In this document: in pieces, positions 7,189 to 15,351 of the stretch | Layout: each line of letters begins with the position of its first letter | Position numbering within the stretch: the stretch's first letter is position 1 | Assembly: GCA_945957125.1 (NCBI GenBank) | Contig: CAMFJT010000021.1 | Coordinates: 1-39,144 of the forward strand | Origin: an uncultured Rhodospirillales bacterium | Lineage (GTDB): Bacteria; Pseudomonadota; Alphaproteobacteria; Reyranellales; Reyranellaceae | DNA: 39,144 nucleotides | Direction: 5' to 3' | Translations under genes and position numbers: made by a program | Notes under the pieces: generated by a model | Databases searched by the model: none | What the model was told of the DNA's origin: nothing | The model's input: the letters and a program-made list of their open reading frames with translations, nothing else

Positions 7189-8070
7189 CTAGCGGCCCCG
7201 GCGCGGGCCCTTCGCCGTCGACCGCGGCGCGACGGCGGCGTGCCCTGCCGGTCGGTCCGCGGAACTGGCACGCAGTTGCTCGACCATCGTGACGAGGCGC
7301 GGGCCCCATGTGCTTTCTATCGACTTGCGCGTCAGCACCGACTTGGGTGCCGTCATGTTGAACGCGAGGATGTGCCGCCCGTCCGGGTGGAGATAGGGGA
7401 CACCGACCGCGTTCGAGCCCGGATCGAGCGCGCCGAGCGAAATGCAGAACCCCCGCTGCCAGACGTCGGCGACGGCCTGTTCGACATTGCGCCGGATATC
7501 CGCCGCGCGGTCGGGATATCTCTCCTCGAGCCGCCGGAGCGTCTCCGCCCGATCGTTGATGCTCATGGTCGACAGGCACGCCCAACCCATGGCCGTGAAC
7601 GCCACCGGCACGCGGAAACCGACCTGGGGCTGCTGCGAGTAGGGTCGCTCCCCAAGCGCCGACTCCACGAACACCACATTCAGCCCATCGAGCATGCTCA
7701 AGCCGACGACGGCGTTGGCCTCCCTCGCAAGCTGATCCATGAGAGGCCGCGCGGTCGTATGGACGCGCAGCTTGGACATCAACGAATGGCTCAGCGCGAG
7801 AACCCGTGGTCCGATCTCGTACTTCCCGAGCTGATCGGCATAGTTCAGATAGCCGAGATCGGTCAGGGTCGCGGTGATCCGAGAGACCGTAGAACGCGGG
7901 ATGCCCGTCCTGTGCGCGATTTCCGCATTGCCGAGGAACTGGTCGCCTGCCGTGAAGGCCGTCAGGATATCGAGGCCCCGGCCAGCCGCGCGGTTGAACT
8001 CGACCCGCTCGAATGCCTGACGCTCGCCTGAAGCCCGTCCGCTCTCGCGCGCGAGCTGTCGTCTTGGCAA
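7189..8070 (-). CDS. IclR family transcriptional regulator
   Basis: A 293-residue IclR-type regulator. The N-terminal winged helix-turn-helix (about residues 28-90) contains GRGLDILTAF, NAEIAHRTGIPRSTVSRI and LTDLGYL; the C-terminal effector domain (about 105-265) contains ARPLMDQLAREANAVVGL, VPVAFTAMGWACLS and the GFCISLGALDPGSNAVGVP segment. The start is TTG at 8070 with an AGAGGAG a few bases upstream; no ATG in frame would keep the whole DNA-binding domain. IclR proteins often control aromatic acid catabolism (PcaR and PobR types), which matches the adjacent oxygenase and ring-cleavage genes. The effector is unknown. The C-terminal 25 residues are basic and look disordered. Confidence 0.92.
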   Translation of the reverse strand: MPRRQLARESGRASGERQAFERVEFNRAAGRGLDILTAFTAGDQFLGNAEIAHRTGIPRSTVSRITATLTDLGYLNYADQLGKYEIGPRVLALSHSLMSKLRVHTTARPLMDQLAREANAVVGLSMLDGLNVVFVESALGERPYSQQPQVGFRVPVAFTAMGWACLSTMSINDRAETLRRLEERYPDRAADIRRNVEQAVADVWQRGFCISLGALDPGSNAVGVPYLHPDGRHILAFNMTAPKSVLTRKSIESTWGPRLVTMVEQLRASSADRPAGHAAVAPRSTAKGPRRGR

Positions 8071-8190
8071 CTCGGTTCTCCTCTTTCAGCCCCTACCACG
8101 CCACCGGCTTGGCGGAACTATATTCGGTATGGGCTGGCTCGGCCAGCATCGCCTCCTGTCGCGGCACCGCGGCGCGCAGGCACCACCGTG

Positions 8191-9035
8191 CTACGCCCGT
8201 CGCATGTTCACGCGTCCCACCTGTCCCGCGGACGTCAGCCCGGCATAACCTTCCACCTTGTCGAGATCGATGACCACGGCCACGCCCAGGCGGGCGAAAT
8301 CGTGATCCTGCTCGACCTTGGCCGCTCCCGCGAAGATCCTGCGTCGGTCCTCCTCGTCGATGGCGATCCACGCCCGCCCCTGGAACTGGAAGGTCGCTTT
8401 CCTGTCCTCATCGCGATCAGCGCCACCTTCGGATTGCGCTCGATCGCCGCCAGCAGACCACCGCCTGCATTTCGTACCCAGAGCGCGAGCTGAGTGTCGC
8501 TGAACACCTGCGTCGAGCCGCGGAACGACAGTACCGGCTGGTCGTTCGCATCGACGTACGCAAAGAGCATGGGACGCTGGCCCGCCAGAGCGCCGTTGAC
8601 CGCCTCTCTGACCTCGGCGGTCAGCTGCAACGGCGTGGTCGGCGCGGGTCGCATCGGTAACAGGGTCTGCTGCTCGATTCGGCATATGACGCTTCCTCGG
8701 CAGCGCAGAAGCAGCACGTTGCCGGGATGCGGCGCGGTCGGCGGCATCCTCAACGTGAGCTGAACGGCGTCTCCGTTCGTCACGGCGTCGACGGTTTCGG
8801 CCTGGCGAAAGACGCGTCCCGTTGCCTCGTCGAGCAAACGCCCGATCACACCCTCGCGCCCCTTGATTTCGACATTGAGCGCGTTGAACGACGCTTCCTC
8901 CGTCAGCAGCGACGACAGCGCTTCCGCTCCAGCTCGGATCGCCGCAACGAATTGCGCGGCGACATCCCCGGGGGTTGTCTTCCCTCCCCCTTCCGCTCCG
9001 CGTTCGAGGGGCGGGCCTTGTTGCATCCGGACCAT
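8191..9035 (-). pseudogene. SnoaL-like/pyridoxamine 5'-phosphate oxidase-like protein, frameshifted
   Basis: Two overlapping frames together make one protein. The first (from ATG 9035) has an N-terminal SnoaL/NTF2-like region (about residues 20-125) and then the start of a flavin-binding PPOX-type domain (QPVLSFRGSTQVFSDTQLALWVR, in which the motif runs to NPKVALIAMRTGK). Its frame then turns to Arg/Ser-rich nonsense. The expected continuation, ATFQFQGRAWIAIDEEDRR and ending GYAGLTSAGQVGRVNM, is in another frame that stops at 8191. Adding one base near 8398-8402, inside a short A-run on the coding strand, restores a single reading frame. This is either a true single-base deletion or a sequencing error. 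It ends the minus-strand run downstream of the Rieske oxygenase gene. Confidence 0.75.
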
Positions 9036-9053
9036 GCGGCCGGCTCCCGGACT

Positions 9054-10397
9054 TCAGATGATCAGCCCGACGTCGGCCGCCGCGGCGGTTCCCGGAATCG
9101 CACGGCGGGCGGTCTCGCTCAGCGCCTTCCAATCCGATCCGGCCGGATAGCGCACGGTCGCCGATCGGACCTTGTCGAGCTCGACGTTGTCCACGTTCGG
9201 CGGAAGTTTGCCTTCGTCGCGAAGTTTCGTTGCCGCGTTGATCAGCTGCCGCCTGACCGTGACGATCATCGCATCCGAGGCGCTGAGATGCTCCTTCGTG
9301 CGGTCGTAGATCGCCTGGCCGGCATCGTTTGTCATGAGTTCGGTCATGGCGCGATCCTGCAGGTTTCCGACGAACGGGATGCCGACGAACATCAGCTCGT
9401 TCTGCAGCTTCATGTCCCGCCCGTAGTCGTTGCGCTTGTTGGCCTTGGTCATGAAGTACGTGCGCGGATCGTTGGTGCGCTCGATATAGCCGCCGACCTC
9501 GTCGAACAGTGCGCCTTGCGCACGCCTGACCTCGTTGGACAGACGCTGCGTCGGATGTCCGGTGTGCATGATCAGCATCGCGTGCTCATCGTCCAGCGGC
9601 ACGAACGAGCGCAGGTTCACGTTGCCGTCACCGGTCGTGATCATCGTGTGGAAGGGAAAGATGAACTGGTTGACGCGGTGCCATTCGCTGCCGTCCTTCA
9701 GGATGCGCTTGGCGGAGTAGTACGCGCCGTATTCGGTCGCGACGACATCGAGCAGCGGCGGTTTGCCGGTCGGATTCCAGAACCCGCGGACACCCTTCTC
9801 CGGCTTCGGGCTGTCCTCGTGCAGGCGGCGATGCACCCAGTCGAGATGGGCGGAATCGAGATCGCCCTCCATGTTCTGCAGCCAGTTCGCCTCCTCCATC
9901 ATGACGCGCGGCGCGGCGACATAGTCGGGCGGCAAGGTGTTGATCTCGAACAACGGGAAGGGCGGGGGTTCCTGGCGCGACCCGAGATAGACCCACACCA
10001 TGTGGTTGACCTCGTGGCAGGGATAGGCCCGCGCCTTGATGTTGGCGCAGAAGCGCTCGCGCCGTTCCGGCTGCTCGGTCGGCGTATCGAGGCATTTGCC
10101 GGTGATGTCGAACTTCCATCCATGATAGGCGCAGCGCAGGCCGCCTTCCTCGTTGCGCCCGAAATAGAGGCTTGCGCCACGATGGGGACAGAACTCTTCG
10201 AGAGCGCCCATCCGCCCCTGGCTGTCGCGGAACATCACGATCCGTTCACCCAGCAGCATCATGCGCTTCGGCGGGCTATCGGGTGCCGGGAACTCGTCGG
10301 ACGGCAGGGCTGGAATCCAGTATTGCCTCATCAGCTCGCCCATCGGCGTGCCGCGTCCGACCCGGCAGATCAGCTCGTTGTTCTCTTTCGACAGCAT
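9054..10397 (-). CDS. Rieske non-heme iron oxygenase, large subunit (phthalate 4,5-dioxygenase-like)
   Basis: A 447-residue terminal oxygenase that would hydroxylate or O-demethylate an aromatic acid using electrons from a reductase. The Rieske [2Fe-2S] ligands are C70/H72 (CPHRGAS) and C89/H92 (CAYHGWKF). The mononuclear iron region is NWLQNMEGDLDSAHLDWVH, with H184 and H189 as ligands and D181 as the bridging acid. The N-terminus (ENNELICRVGRGTPMGELMRQYW without the run broken) resembles phthalate and 3-chlorobenzoate dioxygenase large subunits, which work with a phthalate-dioxygenase-type reductase and no separate ferredoxin. Such a reductase is encoded divergently at 10547. The exact substrate cannot be read from the sequence. 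Confidence 0.92.
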   Translation of the reverse strand: MLSKENNELICRVGRGTPMGELMRQYWIPALPSDEFPAPDSPPKRMMLLGERIVMFRDSQGRMGALEEFCPHRGASLYFGRNEEGGLRCAYHGWKFDITGKCLDTPTEQPERRERFCANIKARAYPCHEVNHMVWVYLGSRQEPPPFPLFEINTLPPDYVAAPRVMMEEANWLQNMEGDLDSAHLDWVHRRLHEDSPKPEKGVRGFWNPTGKPPLLDVVATEYGAYYSAKRILKDGSEWHRVNQFIFPFHTMITTGDGNVNLRSFVPLDDEHAMLIMHTGHPTQRLSNEVRRAQGALFDEVGGYIERTNDPRTYFMTKANKRNDYGRDMKLQNELMFVGIPFVGNLQDRAMTELMTNDAGQAIYDRTKEHLSASDAMIVTVRRQLINAATKLRDEGKLPPNVDNVELDKVRSATVRYPAGSDWKALSETARRAIPGTAAAADVGLII

Positions 10398-10481
10398 GTT
10401 TCACTCCTTGGCTTTTCGTGACGCCGTTGCGAGACCAAAATTGGTATGTCTCAAAACCGGAATTACCTTCCATATTTGATT

Positions 10482-10493
10482 CGTGTATACGCG
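10482..10493. promoter_or_regulatory. Candidate operator in Rieske oxygenase/reductase divergent promoter region
   Basis: The 149-base divergent region 10398-10546 contains CGTGTATACGCG, a near-perfect palindrome around GTATAC, and TGTACA a few bases on (10502-10507). FadR/FCD-type GntR proteins often bind palindromes of this kind, and one is encoded at 6374. Assignment is tentative. Confidence 0.3.
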
Positions 10494-10546
10494 AGTTTTG
10501 CTGTACACGCCAACGCATTGTGGGAAATCCAGATGGTTTGTGCGCC

Positions 10547-11491
10547 ATGACGAGCAGAGTGGCAGTCCGCGTCGCCGCGATCGGCCGGGAAACCGAAACC
10601 GTCAGACGGATCGAGCTGAAGCCGCTCGACGGCGCGCTGCCGCCATTCACGGCGGGAGCGCACATCGATGTCCACCTGCCGGTCGGAATGAGCCGCAGCT
10701 ACTCTCTTCTCAACTCCCAGGACGAGGCCCACCGCTACGTCATCGGCGTCTACCGCGAACCCGACGGCCGCGGCGCCTCGCGCTACCTCCACGAGCAACT
10801 GGCCGTGGGCGACGAGCTTGTCGTCTCGTCTCCGCGCAACCTGTTCCCACTGGACGAGGAGGCCGCGGACTCCATTCTCATCGGCGGCGGCATCGGGGTT
10901 ACGCCGCTGCTTTCCATGGCCAAGCGGCTGGATGCCCTGAACCGGTCGTGGCGGCTGCACTATTGCTGCCGCAGCCGCCCGCTGGCGGCCTTCGAAGACG
11001 AACTCTCGCTTCATGGCAATCGCGTGAAAGTGCGGTTCGACGACGAGCAGCGGGGCTTCCTCGACATCGAGAGGCAGATGCGGGCCCTGCCCGGCGCCCA
11101 CTTTTACTGCTGCGGCCCCAAGCCGATGCTCGAGGCCTTCCGCGGCGCCGCGCGGGCTGCGGCCCTGCCGCCGGCGCAGGTCCATCTCGAGGACTTCCAG
11201 CCGGTCTCCGATCGGACGGAACAGGGCGGCTTCACGGTCGAGCTGAAGCGAAGCGCTCGGGCCTTCCATATCCCGCCCGGCAAATCCATCCTCGAGACGC
11301 TGCACCAGGCCGGCGTCACGGCCACCTCGTCATGCGAAGTCGGCATCTGTGGCGAGTGCCAGGTGAGCGTCCTCGAAGGGATACCCGATCATCGCGATCA
11401 GGTGCTCAGCGATGCCGAGCGCGCCGGCAACAGGCTGATGATGATCTGCTGTTCCGGCAGCAAGTCCGACAAGCTCGTGATCGATCTCTGA
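10547..11491 (+). CDS. Phthalate dioxygenase reductase-type ferredoxin reductase
   Basis: A 314-residue electron-transfer protein with three domains. The flavin-binding barrel has RSYS at residues 50-53. The NAD-binding domain has GGGIGVTP (113-120) and CCGPKPM (188-194). The C-terminal plant-type [2Fe-2S] domain has cysteines C263, C268, C271 and C301 (CEVGICGEC and CCSG). This order is that of phthalate dioxygenase reductase and VanB, which pass electrons from NADH straight to a Rieske oxygenase. The partner is the divergently transcribed oxygenase at 9054-10397. The start is ATG 10547; the frame is open further upstream but homology begins at MTSRVAVRV. The gene converges with the aldolase genes. 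Confidence 0.92.
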   Translation: MTSRVAVRVAAIGRETETVRRIELKPLDGALPPFTAGAHIDVHLPVGMSRSYSLLNSQDEAHRYVIGVYREPDGRGASRYLHEQLAVGDELVVSSPRNLFPLDEEAADSILIGGGIGVTPLLSMAKRLDALNRSWRLHYCCRSRPLAAFEDELSLHGNRVKVRFDDEQRGFLDIERQMRALPGAHFYCCGPKPMLEAFRGAARAAALPPAQVHLEDFQPVSDRTEQGGFTVELKRSARAFHIPPGKSILETLHQAGVTATSSCEVGICGECQVSVLEGIPDHRDQVLSDAERAGNRLMMICCSGSKSDKLVIDL

Positions 11492-11500
11492 GAGAGCCCA

Positions 11501-11527
11501 GGCCGGTGAAGACATCCTTCGCCGGCC
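11501..11527. terminator. Convergent-gene hairpin
   Basis: GGCCGGTGAAG (11501-11511) and CTTCGCCGGCC (11517-11527) form an 11-bp stem with one G-U pair and a five-base loop. It sits in the 50-base gap between the convergent reductase and RraA-like genes and probably ends transcripts from one or both sides. No strong T-tract. Confidence 0.5.
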
Positions 11528-11541
11528 GCGGACCGAGAGCG

Positions 11542-12210
11542 CTAATCCTTGCTCTGGAGCGCGTGGTAGCGGAACCGGCGCCGCGCCTCCGTAAGCCGCA
11601 TCCCGGACCGGACGGCTTCGCGAATGCCGTTCTCGGCTTCCTCGATCGCCTCCGCCGCTTCCAGCACCGCCTGCTCGTGCGCTTGCGGAATGACCAGCAC
11701 CCCGTCGGCGTCGCCGCGCAGGATGTCACCGGGCACCACTCGTGCATTGCCGATGTTCACCGGCACGTTCGTCGCCTCCACCTGGACGCGATCCTTGCCG
11801 GTGCGCATCCAGCGATCCTTGCTGAACATGGGATAGCGTAGCTCCAGGGCCAGCGACACGTCGCGGCACACGCCGTCGATGACCGTCCCGCCGATGCCGC
11901 GGCGGCTCGCTACCTCGGTCAGAATGTCACCCCATACCGTGGCGTCTTCCCGCCCGCCATTGTCGAGCACCGCGATGCTGCCGACAGGCATGTCGTCGAT
12001 ATAGTCGCCGACCGTTCCGGGCGGGTTGGCCGCCGGGCCATACAGCAGCGTGAAGGCACGGCCGCACAGCCGGAACGCCGGGTCCAGCGGCTTGATCCGG
12101 TAGCACTGCCCGGCAATGCCGAGCCTGTCGAGCGCATCACTCAACGTTGCCGTATCGAGCGCGGCCGCACGCGCCACGTTGCGATCGGCGGCCTTCTCCG
12201 TCTTTTCCAT
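11542..12210 (-). CDS. RraA/LigK-like aldolase family protein 1
   Basis: A 222-residue protein of the RraA superfamily, whose catabolic members (LigK, HMG/CHA aldolase) cleave 4-carboxy-4-hydroxy-2-oxoadipate to pyruvate and oxaloacetate using a divalent metal. Visible motifs are TATLSDALDRLG at the N-terminus, a GDILTEVASRRGIGGTVIDG stretch and CRDV, where R and D (CRD) match the substrate- and metal-binding pair of the class II pyruvate aldolases. Its start overlaps by one base the stop of a second, divergent RraA-like gene, and the LigJ-like hydratase follows upstream in the same run, so it is very probably part of a ring-cleavage operon. RraA itself inhibits RNase E, but the context favours the aldolase. 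Confidence 0.85.
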   Translation of the reverse strand: MEKTEKAADRNVARAAALDTATLSDALDRLGIAGQCYRIKPLDPAFRLCGRAFTLLYGPAANPPGTVGDYIDDMPVGSIAVLDNGGREDATVWGDILTEVASRRGIGGTVIDGVCRDVSLALELRYPMFSKDRWMRTGKDRVQVEATNVPVNIGNARVVPGDILRGDADGVLVIPQAHEQAVLEAAEAIEEAENGIREAVRSGMRLTEARRRFRYHALQSKD

Positions 12211-12872
12211 TACTTCCTCAGCATGTGTTCGTAGTCGCCGCCCATGACCCGGCCGATCGGCGTGCCGGCCCGGATCGCCTTGGCCATCGCCGCTTCGCGC
12301 GCGGCGATCGTCTCCGCCGCGTCGAGAACATCCTCGATCCGGGCGGCGGGAATCAGCGCGACGGCACTGCGGTCGGCGATGACGAGGTCGCCGGACTCCG
12401 CCCGCACCCCGCCGATCGACACCGTCACGTCGGTACCGAGCTCGACGATCCGGCCGCGCGCGGTACGAGCGGTCAGGCTCCGCCCGAAGACGGAAAAGCC
12501 GAGCTCACGCGCCTCGTCGATATCGCGCACCGGACCGTCGACGATGACGCCGGCCACGCCGCGGACCATGGCGCCGAGCGACAGCAGGCCGCCCCAGCTC
12601 CCCGCCTCGATGCCGGAGCGCTGCTCGACGACGATCACGTCGTCGGGACCGCCCTTCTCGATGGCGGTGCTGCAGAGGTGTCTCGGCACGCCGCCGGGCG
12701 GCTCACCGACCCCGAGGCGGACCGTGATGACCCGGCCGGCGATCCGCCCGGCTCCGGACTGCTGCGCGATCCCGCCGATCGCGCTCGGCAGGCCGAGCCG
12801 GTCGAGGGCGTCCGAGACCGCGCAGGCATCGAGCCGCCGCAAGCGGGCGACGGCCTCGGACACGCGGGGCAC
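12210..12872 (-). CDS. RraA/LigK-like aldolase family protein 2
   Basis: A 220-residue paralogue of the preceding family, not a close duplicate: motifs are conserved but most positions differ. DACAVSDALDRLGLPSA lies at the N-terminus, the GSWGGLLSLGAMVRGVAGVIVDG region in the middle, then VRDIDEA, where R and D match the catalytic pair. GTG at 12872 overlaps the TAG stop of the LigJ-like gene by one base (TAGTG), and its own TAA overlaps the next ATG by one base, so all three are translationally coupled. Two side-by-side RraA-like genes may form a mixed enzyme or act on different oxo acids. The specific reaction is inferred. Confidence 0.83.
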   Translation of the reverse strand: MPRVSEAVARLRRLDACAVSDALDRLGLPSAIGGIAQQSGAGRIAGRVITVRLGVGEPPGGVPRHLCSTAIEKGGPDDVIVVEQRSGIEAGSWGGLLSLGAMVRGVAGVIVDGPVRDIDEARELGFSVFGRSLTARTARGRIVELGTDVTVSIGGVRAESGDLVIADRSAVALIPAARIEDVLDAAETIAAREAAMAKAIRAGTPIGRVMGGDYEHMLRK

Positions 12873-13873
12873 TATCGGGCCTTGGCCGGCTTCCAGCCGG
12901 CCAGCCGCGTCTTGTAGAGAGCCACGATGTTGTCCTCGAAGACCGCCTTCTGGTCCTTGGGCGAGAGCAGCTCCTCGAGCACGGGCTTGAGATCGTCGAA
13001 ATCGCGCCCGGTCGCCGGGTCCTTCGCGCTTCCCGTGCCGGGCTTCTCCGTCGCGAAGAGTACCCGTTCGGGTCCGACGACCTTGAAGAGCAACTCGAGA
13101 GCATCCTTGTCGTAGGTGCAGGTGTCGAAATGCAGCTGCTTGAGCTTGTCGTCGAAATACATGCCGCCCTTGCGCACCGTCCAGGCCCGGAACCGCCCCA
13201 TGTGATAGGGAATCGCCCCGCCGCCGTGCGGCACGATCAGCTTGAGCGAGGGGAAGCGCTCGAACACGTCGGAGTCGAGCAGCGAGATGATCGCGATGCT
13301 CTCCTCGTTGATGAACTTCAGCGTATAGGATTCTCGGGGCTGGCAGCTGCTCGCCGAGTGGATCAGCGCCGGGGTGTCGAGCTCGACCATCTTCGCGTAG
13401 AGCGGATCCCAGAACCGATCGCCGAGGCCCGGCGGCGGCTCGCCGTCACCCTCGGTCGGGTCCGGATTCAGCAGGCACCCGATGAAGCCCAGCTCCTTCA
13501 CGCAGCGCTCGAGCTCGGCCAGCGTGTTCTCCGGCGAGGTGCGCCCGTGCTGCGGCAGGCCCGCGACGCCGCGCAGGCGGTCGGGGAACATCTGCACCTG
13601 CCGATGGATCAGGTCGTTGCAGTGTCGCGTCCAGAGCTGCGTGAGCCGCGCCGGCTTCAGGCCGTGCATCTGCATGTACGGCCGCGGCGACAGGAACTGC
13701 ACATCCGTGCCGACGCTGTCCATGACCTTGAGCAGCCCCTCGGCCGCGGCTCTTACCGACGCCTCCGGAAGCGTCGCTGCACCCGAGGGATTGGTGCGGC
13801 TCGACACCAGCTCCGCCATGTAGCGATAGCTCTCCGGCGGCAGGACGACGTGTGCGTGCGAATCGATGATCAT
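12872..13873 (-). CDS. Amidohydrolase family, 4-oxalomesaconate hydratase (LigJ)-like
   Basis: A 333-residue metal-dependent TIM-barrel protein of the ACMSD/LigJ branch. LigJ hydrates 4-oxalomesaconate to 4-carboxy-4-hydroxy-2-oxoadipate in the 4,5-cleavage pathway of protocatechuate and gallate. Metal-ligand positions seen are H6 and H8 (DSHAH), H172 (LIHSAS), H216 (VPHGGGAIPYHMGR), and E276 in FATEKPG. Stretches such as LSPRPYMQMH, NDLIHRQ, VAGLPQ and LNPDPTEGDGEPPPGLGDRFWDPLY closely match LigJ as remembered, and are unlike general amidohydrolases. It is coupled to two RraA/LigK-like genes, whose product would use its product. A related decarboxylase activity cannot be excluded. Confidence 0.85.
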   Translation of the reverse strand: MIIDSHAHVVLPPESYRYMAELVSSRTNPSGAATLPEASVRAAAEGLLKVMDSVGTDVQFLSPRPYMQMHGLKPARLTQLWTRHCNDLIHRQVQMFPDRLRGVAGLPQHGRTSPENTLAELERCVKELGFIGCLLNPDPTEGDGEPPPGLGDRFWDPLYAKMVELDTPALIHSASSCQPRESYTLKFINEESIAIISLLDSDVFERFPSLKLIVPHGGGAIPYHMGRFRAWTVRKGGMYFDDKLKQLHFDTCTYDKDALELLFKVVGPERVLFATEKPGTGSAKDPATGRDFDDLKPVLEELLSPKDQKAVFEDNIVALYKTRLAGWKPAKAR

Positions 13874-13921
13874 GCCTTTGACTCTCCTGAGCGTTGACGT
13901 GTGGGACGATGACGGCCGTGG

Positions 13922-15127
13922 CTACTCGCCGCTGATGACATTGCCGACGCGGGCCCAGCGCCCGTCACGGAACTGCTGGACCTGGAAGTGGCTGATCACC
14001 CCGTAGTTGTCGGGCGTCGTGTGCACCGTCACGCCGGGAAGCAGCAACGGCACCGGCGGCGCGTTGAGGTTGCTCGCGATCTTCATGATATTGGCGCGGG
14101 TGAGCTCGTCCTTCGCCTGCTTGAGGACGTACTGGACCAGCGACGAGGCGACGTAGCCGACGAGGTAGCCGGTGTCGGCCGGGTTGCCCTTGGGCAGGTT
14201 GGCCTTCAACCAGCTCTGATAGGCCTGCACCTCGGCGTCGTTCGTCCAGGTCGGGTCGAACGGATCCTTAAGGTAGGCCGTCGAGATCACTCCTTCGGCG
14301 CGATCGAAGCCTGCCGGCCGGAGCACCGACTCGATCCCGGACGACGTGCTGCAAACGACGTGCAGCGGCTTCCAGCGGAGATCGTAGCGCGCCTTGATCT
14401 GCATGGCGCCGAACTTCTGCGTCCCGGCGAAGTAGAAGACGTTGGCGCCGGAGGCCTTGGCAGCGATGACCTGAGAATCCACCGTGGGGTCGGTCACCTC
14501 GAACGTCTGCTCGCTGACGACGAGAGCCTTGAGCTTGTCGCCGAGCCCCGACTTGAAGCCGTGAATGAAGTCCTTCCCCAGATCGTCGTTCTGCGACAGC
14601 AATGCGATCTTCGGATCCGGGACGCTGGAGACGACATAGCGGGCGAGCGCGCGCCCCTCCGCCGCGTAGGACGGCAGCATCGCCATCGTCCAGGGGTATT
14701 TCTTCGGATCGCTGAAGCGGCTGGCGCCCGTGGCGATGAAGAGCTGAGGGACCTTCTTGTCGTTGAGGAACCTCTGGACCGCGGCGTTCGTCGGCGTGCC
14801 GACAGAACCGTAAAGGAACAGGCACCGTTCGCCCTCGACGAGCTTGCGGGTCATCTCGACGGCCTTCGGCGGGCTGTAGCCGTCATCCAGCGAGAGCAGC
14901 CTGATCTTGCGGCCGTTGACGCCGCCCGTCCTGTTGACGTCCTCGAAGAACGCGATCGACGCGTGCCCGACCGTTGCCGCCGCCGAAACGGGGCCGCTGT
15001 AGGGCTGCGTCTGTCCGAGCACGATCTCGCTCGCCGATGCGCCCGGATCGTAGTTGCCGCGCGCCGCAGCGGCGCGAGGCAGAGCCACGAAGGTCGCCAA
15101 CCCTCCTAATGCAGCCCGACGGAACAT
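13922..15127 (-). CDS. ABC transporter substrate-binding protein (LivK/Peripla_BP_6 type)
   Basis: A 401-residue periplasmic binding protein of the branched-chain amino acid/aromatic acid class. The short N-terminus MFRRAALGGLATFVALPRAAAA is a Tat- or Sec-like signal peptide. The mature chain starts near YDPGASASEIVLGQTQPYSG, typical of the family, with GHASIAFFEDVNRTGGVNGRKI-like motif split over residues 53-74 and LLSLDDGYSPPKAVEMTRKL. No permease or ATPase is adjacent, so it must pair with a transporter elsewhere. Placed upstream of the LigJ and aldolase genes on the same strand, it probably captures the aromatic acid degraded here. The ATG at 15127 faces the dioxygenase gene across a 224-base promoter region. 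Confidence 0.9.
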   Translation of the reverse strand: MFRRAALGGLATFVALPRAAAARGNYDPGASASEIVLGQTQPYSGPVSAAATVGHASIAFFEDVNRTGGVNGRKIRLLSLDDGYSPPKAVEMTRKLVEGERCLFLYGSVGTPTNAAVQRFLNDKKVPQLFIATGASRFSDPKKYPWTMAMLPSYAAEGRALARYVVSSVPDPKIALLSQNDDLGKDFIHGFKSGLGDKLKALVVSEQTFEVTDPTVDSQVIAAKASGANVFYFAGTQKFGAMQIKARYDLRWKPLHVVCSTSSGIESVLRPAGFDRAEGVISTAYLKDPFDPTWTNDAEVQAYQSWLKANLPKGNPADTGYLVGYVASSLVQYVLKQAKDELTRANIMKIASNLNAPPVPLLLPGVTVHTTPDNYGVISHFQVQQFRDGRWARVGNVISGE

Positions 15128-15204
15128 GCGTGCTTCCTCCCTTCTCCGGTCTTGTTCTGGTTGCGCCGACGTCGTCCGTTATTGACCGTCCAACAGATCG
15201 TATG

Positions 15205-15225
15205 CCAAATTGTATTCAAAATTGG
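15205..15225. promoter_or_regulatory. Candidate operator in the binding-protein/dioxygenase divergent promoter region
   Basis: The 224-base region 15128-15351 separates divergent genes. At 15205-15225 an AT-rich imperfect palindrome runs from CCAAATT to AATTGG, with seven of ten position pairs complementary, in otherwise GC-rich DNA. It may be an operator for the GntR or IclR regulator of this region. No further -35/-10 pair is assigned with confidence. Confidence 0.3.
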
Positions 15226-15351
15226 ATCATGTCAAGGAAGCTGGCGATCGAACGACGGAGTTCGATGTGGACGCGCTTACCGAGGCGGGTTCAGAACGGC
15301 CCAAGGCCGAACGGCCGGCACCGGTGGCCACAGAAGGGAAAGAAGGACCGC

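Noticed and set aside
8727..10421. 564-codon open frame on the plus strand opposite the Rieske oxygenase
   Set aside because: The minus strand encodes clear Rieske and iron-ligand motifs; the plus frame has none and is explained as a shadow.
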